A DNA stretch of 64,000 nt, from positions 842,137-906,136 of the forward strand of contig NZ_BMWB01000001.1 of assembly GCF_014651015.1 (NCBI RefSeq). The letters are read 5' to 3'. Shown one piece after another: positions 16,837-23,919 of this stretch. The translations under genes were made by a program, and so were the position numbers. The stretch's first letter is position 1, and each line of letters starts with the position of its first letter. The DNA is from Streptomyces xantholiticus. Lineage in GTDB: Bacteria; Actinomycetota; Actinomycetes; Streptomycetales; Streptomycetaceae. A model generated the notes under the pieces. That model was not told where the DNA came from, did no database searches, and worked only from the letters and a program-made list of their open reading frames with translations.

Positions 16837-17230
16837 CGGCCCGCGAGCTCCCCGGCGGCTGGAGGAAGTGGCCGACGCCGCCGCTCGCGCGTTCCGGCTC
16901 CTCCCGGCACCCCCGCAGGAACTGACGGCCGCGGGGAACCGGCCGCCCGCACCGGCCCGCAGGATCCGCGCCGATCCGGACACCGTCGAACGGGATCTGA
17001 TGAAACTGGTCCTCACCCTCGTCGAACTGCTGCGCCAGCTCATGGAACGGCAGGCGCTCCACCGCGTCGATCAGGGCGATCTCACGGAGGACGAGGAGGA
17101 ACGGCTGGGGGCGACGCTGCTGCTGCTGCACGACCGCATGGCCGGTCTGTGCGCCCAGTACGGGTTGAGCATGAAGGACCTCAACCTCGACCTCGGCCCT
17201 CTGGGGACACTGCTGCCACCCGAAGAGTGA
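16826..17230 (+). CDS. gvpK: Gas vesicle protein GvpK
   Basis: 134 residues. The diagnostic segment is RIRADPDTVERDLMKLVLTLVELLRQLMERQALHRVDQGDLTEDEEERLGATLLLLHDRMAGLCAQYGLSMKDLNLDLGPLGTLL. GvpK is a conserved cytoplasmic vesicle-assembly protein. It is the last gene of the operon, overlapping gvpS by 11 nt. A 130-bp spacer with a 28-bp direct repeat follows. Confidence 0.93.
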   Translation: MPDDGPRAPRRLEEVADAAARAFRLLPAPPQELTAAGNRPPAPARRIRADPDTVERDLMKLVLTLVELLRQLMERQALHRVDQGDLTEDEEERLGATLLLLHDRMAGLCAQYGLSMKDLNLDLGPLGTLLPPEE

Positions 17231-17248
17231 CTGCGGTCCGACGGGACG

Positions 17249-17308
17249 GCCGACCGCCGAAACGACGACTGCCCGGACGGGCCGACCGCCGAAACGACGA
17301 CTGCCCGG
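17249..17308. repeat. 28-bp direct repeat downstream of gvpK
   Basis: The 28 bases at 17249-17276, starting GCCGACCGCCGAAACGACGA, are repeated exactly at 17281-17308 after a 4-bp spacer (32-bp period). The repeat fills most of the gap between gvpK and the SGNH hydrolase gene. It may be a regulatory site, an intergenic repeat or slippage; its role is unknown. Confidence 0.85.
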
Positions 17309-17359
17309 GCGGCCGGCCGGGTACGTCTGGCGACGACACGGACAGCGAAAGGCCGACCT

Positions 17360-18535
17360 GTGACCAGCCTCCGCCACGTGAGCGCATTCCCCGGCGCACG
17401 CAGCCTCGTCGAGGGCGCCCCTGGCCTGCGGGGGACCGAGCGCGGCCTGCGGCCCGCGCGGCTGCCGGAATGGACCCGGCAGCAGGTGCTCGACCCGTTC
17501 TTCGAGCTGGAGACAGAACTGTCCGCCGGTGCACGGCTCGCGCTGCGCACAGAGGCCGTCCACCTGGAACTCACTCTGCACGCCGTCCGTGTGCCCGGCC
17601 CCGGCGGAGAGCCGGCGCCCGCGGCGCTCGACCTGGTCGTCGACGGCCACCTCCTGCACAGAGTGGCTCTCAACGGCGGAGATCTGATCCTGCCCGCCAC
17701 GGCGGAGAGCGACGCGGCACTCGTCACCGGCGGGCCGGAGACCATCCGCTTCCCGGACCTGCCCCCGGGCGAGAAGGAGATCCGGATCTGGTTGCCGCAC
17801 ACAGCCGTCTGCGATCTGGTCTCCCTCCGCAGCGACCGGCCGGTCGGGCCGTCCCGGCAGTCCGCGTCCTCGCCGCGCTGGGTCCACCACGGTTCGTCCA
17901 TCAGCCACTGCGTCGAGGCCGCGGGCCCCACGGGCATGTGGCCCGCCGTCGCGGCGACGGCCCGCGGCCTCCACCTCACCAACCTCGGCTTCTCCGGCAA
18001 CGCGATGCTCGACCCCTGCGTGGCCCGCACGATCCGTGACCTGCCCGCCGATCTGATCAGCCTCGAGATCGGCGTCAACATCGTCGGTGCGGCGGCGATG
18101 CGGCTGCGAACGTTCTGGCCGGCCGTCCACGGCTTCCTCGACACGATCAGGGAGAAGCATCCCGAGGTCCCGATGGTGATCGTCTCCCCCGTCCCGTGCC
18201 CGGTCCTGGAGGACCGTCCGGGCCCTCTCGCCGTCGATCCCGCCACCGGCCGGCTCCATGCCGTGGGCGACCCGCGGGACGTCCCGCTCGGTGCGCTCAC
18301 CCTCTCCGCCGCGAGGGACCACCTCGCCCGTCTCGTCCAGGAACGGCAGCGCTCCGACCCCGCGCTCGTCCACCTCGACGGACGAACGCTCCTGAAGCCG
18401 GACGAGACATCGGATTTGCACGACGGGCTGCACCCGAACGCGACCGCCTATCTGCGCATGGGGGCGCGTTTCGCCGAGTTCGTCGCATCGCACTGTGAAG
18501 AGTTGCGAATTCTTCACAGAGCGAATACTCGGTGA
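17360..18535 (+). CDS. SGNH/GDSL-family hydrolase
   Basis: 391 residues without a signal peptide. Residues about 1-165 form a beta-rich N-domain (EIRIWLPHTAVCDL). The catalytic SGNH domain starts near 175: block I WVHHGSSISHC with the nucleophile Ser, block II GLHLTNLGFSGNAMLD with Gly, block III ISLEIGVNIVG, where Asn is within GVN, and block V DGLHPNATAYLRMG with Asp and His. This is a two-domain SGNH hydrolase, probably an esterase or acetyl-xylan-esterase-like enzyme. GGCCGACCTGTG precedes the GTG at 17360. It lies 130 bp after gvpK, so it could be read through from the gas-vesicle operon. Confidence 0.87.
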   Translation: MTSLRHVSAFPGARSLVEGAPGLRGTERGLRPARLPEWTRQQVLDPFFELETELSAGARLALRTEAVHLELTLHAVRVPGPGGEPAPAALDLVVDGHLLHRVALNGGDLILPATAESDAALVTGGPETIRFPDLPPGEKEIRIWLPHTAVCDLVSLRSDRPVGPSRQSASSPRWVHHGSSISHCVEAAGPTGMWPAVAATARGLHLTNLGFSGNAMLDPCVARTIRDLPADLISLEIGVNIVGAAAMRLRTFWPAVHGFLDTIREKHPEVPMVIVSPVPCPVLEDRPGPLAVDPATGRLHAVGDPRDVPLGALTLSAARDHLARLVQERQRSDPALVHLDGRTLLKPDETSDLHDGLHPNATAYLRMGARFAEFVASHCEELRILHRANTR

Positions 18536-18541
18536 ATTCCG

Positions 18542-18907
18542 TCAGAGACGGCGCACACGCGCCGCCACACCATGGCCGATCAGCAGATAGATCACGGCAG
18601 GCAGGCCGTAATTGAGGAGAACCCGAAGCCCGTCCGTGTCCATTGTGAAAATATCCTGTGACCACCAGGCCAGCCCGTCCGCGACGCCTTCCACGAACCC
18701 GACGAAGACGTTGCCCTGGTTGGCCTCGAGCAGGTACAGCAGGATCCACAGGCCCAGGAACACGGCCGCGATGTCGGCAACGGTGTGGATGACGAGCGCC
18801 GCCCGCCGCACGGCGGAGCCGTCCCCGCCGCGCCCGTGGGCCTGTTGGCCGGCGACCGGACCGCCGTCGTACCGCTGGTTTTCCGGCATCGGTTCGTAAT
18901 TGCTCAC
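18542..18907 (-). CDS. Small two-helix membrane protein
   Basis: 121 residues from the GTG at 18907, with GGGAA upstream. The first 30 residues are polar and Gly-rich (PMPENQRYDGGPVAGQQAHG). Two membrane segments follow: LVIHTVADIAAVFLGLWILLYLLEA and, near the end, VLLNYGLPAVIYLLIGHGV, separated by an acidic-aromatic loop (GLAWWSQDIFTM). The C-terminus is basic (AARVRRL). It is a conserved-looking actinobacterial inner-membrane protein with no assigned function. Convergent with the SGNH hydrolase gene; the stop codons lie 6 bp apart. Confidence 0.75.
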   Translation of the reverse strand: MSNYEPMPENQRYDGGPVAGQQAHGRGGDGSAVRRAALVIHTVADIAAVFLGLWILLYLLEANQGNVFVGFVEGVADGLAWWSQDIFTMDTDGLRVLLNYGLPAVIYLLIGHGVAARVRRL

Positions 18908-19176
18908 TGGATTCCCAATCTGAATAGGGGTCGCCGTCCGCGCCTCTCTTCGGAACTGCGCCGCACACGCTGCACGCGTTACAGAGCGGCGACCGCGACA
19001 GCGCCCCCTATTTCCCAGGAACACGTTGAATGGACGGGGGATCCTGAGCGACCCGCGCGACATCGGGCGTCCGCTGCGCCTGCCACCGCCCCGTCGCCTT
19101 CGAGCCGTCGTCTTCGAGCCGGCGGCCCGGCCTTGTGACGTTCGAGACGACGCGCGAGCTGGGGACGACGACGGCG

Positions 19177-20997
19177 TCAGGTCAGCCGGAAGACGGGGCC
19201 GCGGGGTGTGAACGGCAGGGCTGCGCCCTGGGGGATCAGGAAGGCGTGCTCGCGTCGGATGCGCAGGATGTCGCACCATCCGTCGGTGATGACGAGGACC
19301 GGGGCGGTGGGCGGAAAGTCGTCGGCCCGGTGCAACAGGTCGATCCCCGGCTGCAGTTCGGTTCCGCCGCGTCCGCGCACACGTACCCGCCCGGCGATTT
19401 CGGTCGGGGGCAGATAGCCCGCGTCGTACGCCGCCGCGTCGCAGAACACGACCCGCGCGGCGGGTACGTCGCGGGCCTCGGCGTACGAGGCGATGGCGCC
19501 CAGCGCTTTGCCGAGCAGGGCACTGTTCATCGAGCCCGACGTGTCCAGCACGACGCCGAAGGTGCAGCGGGGCGTCTCCTCGGGAGGGAAGTACCGGCCC
19601 GCGCGCGGGATGTCCGGCGTGGAGGCCTGCCGGCGCGCCGGGCGCGCGTAGGAGCGTACGGGCTCGGGCCGGGGCACGTACTCGTCGAACCAGCGGGCGA
19701 GCCGCGCGTCCCACGGCACGGGCGGGTGGGCGAGCGCCCGGATCTCCTGGACCAGCCCGGCGGGCAGCAGACCGCGCTCACCGTACCGGTGCAGGTCGAA
19801 GCCGTGGACCAGACCGCGCCGGTAGAAGTCGTCCAGGTCGATGTACGGGCGGGCCGCCGTGTGGGGCAGCGGCTCGCCGAGGATGTCGCCCGAGCCCTTG
19901 CCGCGCAGGGTCGCGAAACGCCGCCGGCGGCGCAGGTCCGTGGCGATGCGGTCGTACACCTCCTCGACGGACAGGTCCTTCAACTCCGGGTCGTACAGCA
20001 GCCCTTCGGGCATGTCGCCGACGTGCATGCGTACGAGCCAGTCGTTCACCACGTAGTCGGCGGCGACGTTGAACAGGTACGGGTCGCGGGCGCCGCAGCG
20101 CTCGCCGTGGCGCAGAGCGGCGTGCAGCATCTCGTGGGCGAGGATGAAGCGCCATTCCTCGTCGGTGAAGGTGCGCAGCGGATTGATGTAGATCTCGCCG
20201 GCGGTGGAGCTCACGGCGGCGATCGAGATGCCCTGCGCCCGGGCCAGCTCGGCGTCGGCCACGATGCTGAGGCCGGCGGCGAGTCCGCCGAGCAGCGGGT
20301 ACGAGGAGACGAACCAGTTCAGCGCTCGGTGCCAGGGCCGCTGCGGCACGCGTTCGCCGGTGACCCGGTCGCGGCGACCGCCCGCCACGTCCATGGCGGC
20401 GGACACGCTTCGGGTGAGGGCGTGCGCGAAGGCCGTCTCCCAGTCGGGGACGGTGCCGTTCCACTCCCCCCATGCCGTCAGCACCTGGTCGGCATGTTCG
20501 CCCGCTGTACCGCAGTGCTCGTACGCGGCGGGAATGCCGTCGCGCCGCCAGCGCGCGGCGAGTTGCTCCTCGTCTCCGCCCGGATATGTCTCGGGGAGGT
20601 GGCCCGGAGGGCTGCCGACCGGGAAGGTGAGCAGGAAGCGGTTGACGACCGTGCAGCGGGCCGCGAGGTCGAACCGGTCGGGCTGCTCGCGCCGTCTGTC
20701 CTTGGCCGCCGGCACATGGCCGAAGCCCAGATGCAGCAGGCAGTGGGCGAGCGTCCAGGCCCATTGGGCCGGCTCCGCCCGCTTGGTGTGGTGGACGTGG
20801 ACGACGCCGTTGGAGTCGACGGCCGCAAGGCCCCCGGCCGGGGTCGCGACGCACTTGGCCTGCCGGCAGAAGTCGGCCTCGACAGCGGCGAAGGCCGGGT
20901 TCCGCTTCACCAGCGCGAGTCCCGCCGCGAACGCCTCCGTGGCCGGGTCCGGCTTGCCCTTCTTCCCGCCCGTGTTCCCGCCCGCCCCGGCCTTCAC
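19177..20997 (-). CDS. DUF2201/VWA-like putative metallopeptidase
   Basis: 606 residues. The first part contains WTLAHCLLHLGFGH. The HExxH zinc motif FILAHEMLHAALRHGERCG is around 284-302. A C-terminal VWA-like domain starts CTFGVVLDTSGSM near 480, a DxSGSM MIDAS site with Asp near 485, followed by RGRGGTELQPGIDLL and VLVITDGWCD. This is the COG3864/DUF2201 organisation. Such proteins are coupled to MoxR AAA+ ATPases, which probably remodel a client protein. The GTG at 20997 overlaps the MoxR stop (GTGA), showing translational coupling. Confidence 0.9.
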   Translation of the reverse strand: MKAGAGGNTGGKKGKPDPATEAFAAGLALVKRNPAFAAVEADFCRQAKCVATPAGGLAAVDSNGVVHVHHTKRAEPAQWAWTLAHCLLHLGFGHVPAAKDRRREQPDRFDLAARCTVVNRFLLTFPVGSPPGHLPETYPGGDEEQLAARWRRDGIPAAYEHCGTAGEHADQVLTAWGEWNGTVPDWETAFAHALTRSVSAAMDVAGGRRDRVTGERVPQRPWHRALNWFVSSYPLLGGLAAGLSIVADAELARAQGISIAAVSSTAGEIYINPLRTFTDEEWRFILAHEMLHAALRHGERCGARDPYLFNVAADYVVNDWLVRMHVGDMPEGLLYDPELKDLSVEEVYDRIATDLRRRRRFATLRGKGSGDILGEPLPHTAARPYIDLDDFYRRGLVHGFDLHRYGERGLLPAGLVQEIRALAHPPVPWDARLARWFDEYVPRPEPVRSYARPARRQASTPDIPRAGRYFPPEETPRCTFGVVLDTSGSMNSALLGKALGAIASYAEARDVPAARVVFCDAAAYDAGYLPPTEIAGRVRVRGRGGTELQPGIDLLHRADDFPPTAPVLVITDGWCDILRIRREHAFLIPQGAALPFTPRGPVFRLT

Positions 20998-22055
20998 CGC
21001 CGGGCCTCGACCAGCCTGGGCATGTCCCGAGCGGCCTCGACCAGGAACCAGGCGGGCAGCACCGGCCGGCCGTCGGCGTCGTCGGCGATGACGGTCTGCG
21101 CGACCTCGACGGAGATCTCGGCGAGCTGCACGAGCAGCGACTTCGCCCGGTACGCGGTCTGGCGCAGGGACGGCGAGACGTGCTCCTTCTGCCGCGGCAG
21201 TTCCTTCACGAGCCGTCCCCGGAACGCCTCCGCGAGGTAGTAGAGGAGGTCCCGGTCCTCGAGCCGGTTGGGCCAGGAGGCGTCGCCCTTGAGGATCGCC
21301 TCGATACCGAAGGTGTGGCGCACGATCTTCGCGTAGCCGCAGAAGGAGACGGCGTGCGCGGGCGTGAGCGTGCCGTGCACGACCACCTTCAGGGTCTCCT
21401 CGTCGAGGCCGGACCCGAAGGAGTGCAGGGCGTCGGAGAGCATGTGCCAGGAGCGGGGCGTGGAGAACGGCTCCTCGGTCTTGGGCGGCTGCGACCAGAG
21501 GTGGTCGGGGCGGTCGGTGAGGTAGTCCGTCACCCAGGGATGGATGCCGTGCTCCCCCGCCCACACCAGCCAGTCCGCCGCCGACGCCTGCAGATGCACA
21601 TGGGTGAGCCGGTTGACCAGCGCGGAAGCGATCGGCCGCGCCAGCGCGTTGTCCGTGGCCCGGTTGCCGGCCCCGATGACGATCGACCCGGCGGGAAGCT
21701 CGTACGATCCGATCCGCCGGTCCAGGATCAGCGAGTAGAAAGCCTTCTGGACATCGGGGGTGGCGGCGTTCAGCTCGTCCAGGAAGAGGCAGTACGGCTC
21801 GTCACGGGCGATGGTCTCCGGCGGGCAGAACACCGACCGCCCGTCACGGATCTGCGGCACACCGATCAGGTCCTCGGGCGCGAGCTGCGTCCCCAGCAGA
21901 CTGACGCACTCCAGACCCAGCGACTCGGCGAACCTCCGCACCAGCGACGACTTCCCGATCCCGGGTGCTCCCCACAGGAACACGGGCCGCACGGTGGCGA
22001 GCCCCAGCAGCAGTTCGGGGATCTGGGCGGGAGTCACGGTGACGGCAGCCTGCAC
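20994..22055 (-). CDS. MoxR-family AAA+ ATPase
   Basis: 353 residues. Walker A is GAPGIGKSS at 29-37, Walker B is CLFLDELNAA near 95-104, sensor 1 is IVIGAGNRATDN, and an Arg finger region follows (SALVNRLTHVHL). The C-terminal lid is long (~150 residues). MoxR ATPases act with VWA/metal-site partners as chaperones, inserting cofactors or dissociating complexes. The partner is the DUF2201 gene translated directly after it through a GTGA overlap. Start is the GTG at 22055 with an AAGGA about 11 bases upstream. No complex III or dehydrogenase client gene is adjacent. Confidence 0.92.
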   Translation of the reverse strand: MQAAVTVTPAQIPELLLGLATVRPVFLWGAPGIGKSSLVRRFAESLGLECVSLLGTQLAPEDLIGVPQIRDGRSVFCPPETIARDEPYCLFLDELNAATPDVQKAFYSLILDRRIGSYELPAGSIVIGAGNRATDNALARPIASALVNRLTHVHLQASAADWLVWAGEHGIHPWVTDYLTDRPDHLWSQPPKTEEPFSTPRSWHMLSDALHSFGSGLDEETLKVVVHGTLTPAHAVSFCGYAKIVRHTFGIEAILKGDASWPNRLEDRDLLYYLAEAFRGRLVKELPRQKEHVSPSLRQTAYRAKSLLVQLAEISVEVAQTVIADDADGRPVLPAWFLVEAARDMPRLVEARR

Positions 22056-22153
22056 GCGGAGGTGTTCCTTCGGGGCTCGGGAGATCGGGTCCGCCCAGTG
22101 TGGGCGGATCGAACACCTCGCCGCAGCCGAATTTCGCGTGCCCGCCGTGGCCG

Positions 22154-22606
22154 TCAGGGCACCGCAGGCCCGTTCAGGTCCAGTTCCACGCGCACGGTCT
22201 TCCCCACCGGCACCCGGTCGAGCACCGCCCAGCGGTCCGCCAGCGCCTCCACGAGCAGCAGCCCGCGTCCGTTGTCGGCGAGCGGACGCGGGACGGTGAG
22301 GTGCGCGGGGGGCCGGCGCTCGCCGCGCGTGTCCGAGACCTCGATGCGCAGCATGTCCGGCGTGCGCGTGAGCCGCAGTTCGACGTCCCGGCCCGGCACG
22401 CGGCCGTGCGTCACTGCGTTCGCCGCCAGCTCGGCCACGAGGAGCGCGACGGTGTCGGAGGCGTCCGAACCGTGCGGGGCGCCCCAGGCGTGGAGCTGGT
22501 GCAGGGCCAGATGCCGGGCGAGCCGCGCGCCGAGCGGAGTGGAACTGAAGCGCTGGGTGAACACACGTACGGTACCGGCCCGTTGGGGCGCCATCGGTGG
22601 TTGCAT
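22154..22606 (-). CDS. Anti-sigma-factor-type ATP-binding protein (HATPase_c_2)
   Basis: 150 residues. A GHKL ATPase domain like RsbW/SpoIIAB is visible: SDTVALLVAELAANAVTHGRVPG (N box), MLRIEVSDTRGERR (G1), and NGRGLLLVEALADRW (G2). Streptomyces have dozens of these small single-domain proteins, often beside XRE-DUF397 gene pairs, as here (the XRE gene starts 164 bp away, divergently). It may bind an anti-anti-sigma factor or a regulator, but no partner is in the window. Start is at 22606 (MQPPMAPQ), or alternatively the ATG at 22594. Confidence 0.88.
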   Translation of the reverse strand: MQPPMAPQRAGTVRVFTQRFSSTPLGARLARHLALHQLHAWGAPHGSDASDTVALLVAELAANAVTHGRVPGRDVELRLTRTPDMLRIEVSDTRGERRPPAHLTVPRPLADNGRGLLLVEALADRWAVLDRVPVGKTVRVELDLNGPAVP

Positions 22607-22607
22607 A

Positions 22608-22632
22608 CGGCCACCGTGGCGGCCGGTGGCCG
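22608..22632. repeat. 9-bp inverted repeat just upstream of the anti-sigma-type gene
   Basis: CGGCCACCG (22608-22616) and CGGTGGCCG (22624-22632) are perfect complements around 7 bp. The dyad begins 2 bp before the ATG of the minus-strand gene, so it could be an operator or sequester the translation start. Confidence 0.55.
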
Positions 22633-22653
22633 CATTCCGCCAGATCAGGAACT

Positions 22654-22674
22654 CGTACGCAGAGTCAGCGTACG
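22654..22674. promoter_or_regulatory. Dyad CGTACG-N9-CGTACG between the divergent genes
   Basis: Two identical palindromic CGTACG words (22654-22659, 22669-22674) are separated by 9 bp in the 163-bp gap between the ATPase and XRE genes. This fits a symmetric binding site for the neighbouring XRE regulator, which is inference only. Confidence 0.4.
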
Positions 22675-22769
22675 GGTGCTCAGGGTGGACAGTACGAGTA
22701 ACCCAGCGTGACCATGGGTGAGTTGCCGCAGTTGTACAGGGCCGCCGGGAAGCGCGGGAGGGGCCGCAG

Positions 22770-23606
22770 ATGACGGAGACAGCGAGCACATCGGGCGGGG
22801 AACCCGAGGTGTCGGAGAGCCTGAAGTCGTTCGGGGAGGTCGTCAAGGCCTTCCGTAAACGGGCACGACTGACGCAGGAGGAGTTCGCGCCGCTGGTGCG
22901 GTACTCGCTCCCCACGGTGGCGTCGATCGAGCAGGGCAGGCGGTTCCCGCCGGTGGACTTCGTGGACCGGGCGGAGGAGGTGCTCGACGCGTTCGGCACG
23001 TTGAAGGGTGCCGCACGGCATCTGTCACGGAAGCCGGGCCTGGCGAGCTGGTTCCGCCACTGGGCACAGCTGGAGGCGGAGGCCGTCAGCCTGTATACGT
23101 ACGAATGCCGTTTGATCCCGGGCTTGTTGCAGACCGAGGCGTATGCGTTGCGGCTGTTCCGGGACCAGCTGCCGCCGCTCGGCGACGAGCAGATCGAGGC
23201 GCAGATGACGGCCCGGAAGGAGCGGCAGCGGCTGCTGACGGAGCGGCCCAACACCGCGTACAGCTTCATCGTCGAGGAGCATCTGCTGCGCAGGCAGCTG
23301 GACGGTCAGCGCACCACACGGGAGCTGGTGGACCATCTGATCCGGCTGGCAGAGCGCCGCAACATCGAGCTCCAGCTCATGCCGGTGGTACGCGAGAGTC
23401 ATGCCGGACTGGGTGGCCCCATGCGGCTCCTGGAAACCCCCGACAACCGGTGGCTGGCCTACTGCGAGGGACAGGAGAGCGGGCAGTTCATCACCGACCG
23501 CAAAGTGGTCAGCGTACTCAAGATGCGGTATGCCAGGATGCGATCGCAGGCTCTCACCCTCCCAGACTCCCTGAGCCTGCTGCGGCAGATGCGAGGAGCG
23601 GCATGA
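22770..23606 (+). CDS. XRE-family HTH regulator with DUF5753 domain
   Basis: 278 residues. Residues about 18-75 form the helix-turn-helix (FGEVVKAFRKRARLTQEEFAPLVRYSLPTVASIEQGRRFPP). Residues about 90-270 are DUF5753 (LEAEAVSLYTYECRLIPGLLQTEAYA ... FIVEEHLLRRQL ... IELQLMPVVRESHAGLGGPMRLLE). This is the WhiJ/AbaA-like Streptomyces class that controls development and antibiotic production, usually with a DUF397 partner. GGAGGGGCCGCAG precedes the ATG at 22770. Its stop overlaps the DUF397 start (ATGA). Confidence 0.93.
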   Translation: MTETASTSGGEPEVSESLKSFGEVVKAFRKRARLTQEEFAPLVRYSLPTVASIEQGRRFPPVDFVDRAEEVLDAFGTLKGAARHLSRKPGLASWFRHWAQLEAEAVSLYTYECRLIPGLLQTEAYALRLFRDQLPPLGDEQIEAQMTARKERQRLLTERPNTAYSFIVEEHLLRRQLDGQRTTRELVDHLIRLAERRNIELQLMPVVRESHAGLGGPMRLLETPDNRWLAYCEGQESGQFITDRKVVSVLKMRYARMRSQALTLPDSLSLLRQMRGAA

Positions 23607-23857
23607 GCAGCACCACCGAACTGGCCTGGTTCAAGAGCAGCTACAGCAGCGGCTCCGGCGACTCCTGCGTCGAGGTCGCCCTGGCCTGGCACAAGTCCAG
23701 CTACAGCAGCGGCTCCGGTGACGACTGCGTCGAGGTCGCCACCTGCCCCACCACCGTCCATGTCCGCGACTCCAAGGTCACCGACGGCCCCCGGCTCGCC
23801 CTCGCGCCCACCGCCTGGACGGCCTTCGTGCGCCTCGCCTCGGCCGGCATCGCCTGA
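23603..23857 (+). CDS. DUF397 protein with duplicated SSYSS motif
   Basis: 84 residues. DUF397 normally has one W-x-K/R-S-S-Y-S motif followed by C-V-E-V-A; here two such units occur back-to-back (LAWFKSSYSSGSGDSCVEVA, LAWHKSSYSSGSGDDCVEVA), then VHVRDSK and WTAFVRLASAG. The DNA is a 60-bp tandem duplication (23621-23680 and 23681-23740). The protein is small and cytoplasmic. Its ATG overlaps the XRE stop, so the two are translationally coupled. It probably acts as a partner or antagonist of the XRE protein, as proposed for BldB/WhiJ systems. Confidence 0.9.
   Translation: MSSTTELAWFKSSYSSGSGDSCVEVALAWHKSSYSSGSGDDCVEVATCPTTVHVRDSKVTDGPRLALAPTAWTAFVRLASAGIA
23621..23740. repeat. 60-bp tandem duplication inside the DUF397 gene
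   Basis: 23621-23680 and 23681-23740 are head-to-tail copies that differ at about seven positions, some synonymous. They encode two 20-residue repeats. The divergence shows that the duplication is not recent. Confidence 0.9.
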
Positions 23858-23870
23858 ATCGGCTGTGTGC

Positions 23871-23905
23871 GCAGTGCAGCCCCGCGCACGGCGGGGCTGC
23901 ACTGC
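23871..23905. terminator. Bidirectional hairpin terminator, 15-bp stem
   Basis: GCAGTGCAGCCCCGC (23871-23885) pairs perfectly with GCGGGGCTGCACTGC (23891-23905) around loop GCACG. It sits between the convergent DUF397 and lipase genes. There is no T-tract, as is usual in Streptomyces. Confidence 0.85.
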
Positions 23906-23919
23906 GGCGCTCCGGCCGG

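Noticed and set aside
18542..19714. A 390-codon reading of the small membrane protein gene
   Set aside because: The upstream part is Arg/Pro-rich with no homology; the GTG at 18907 with GGGAA gives a compact two-helix protein.
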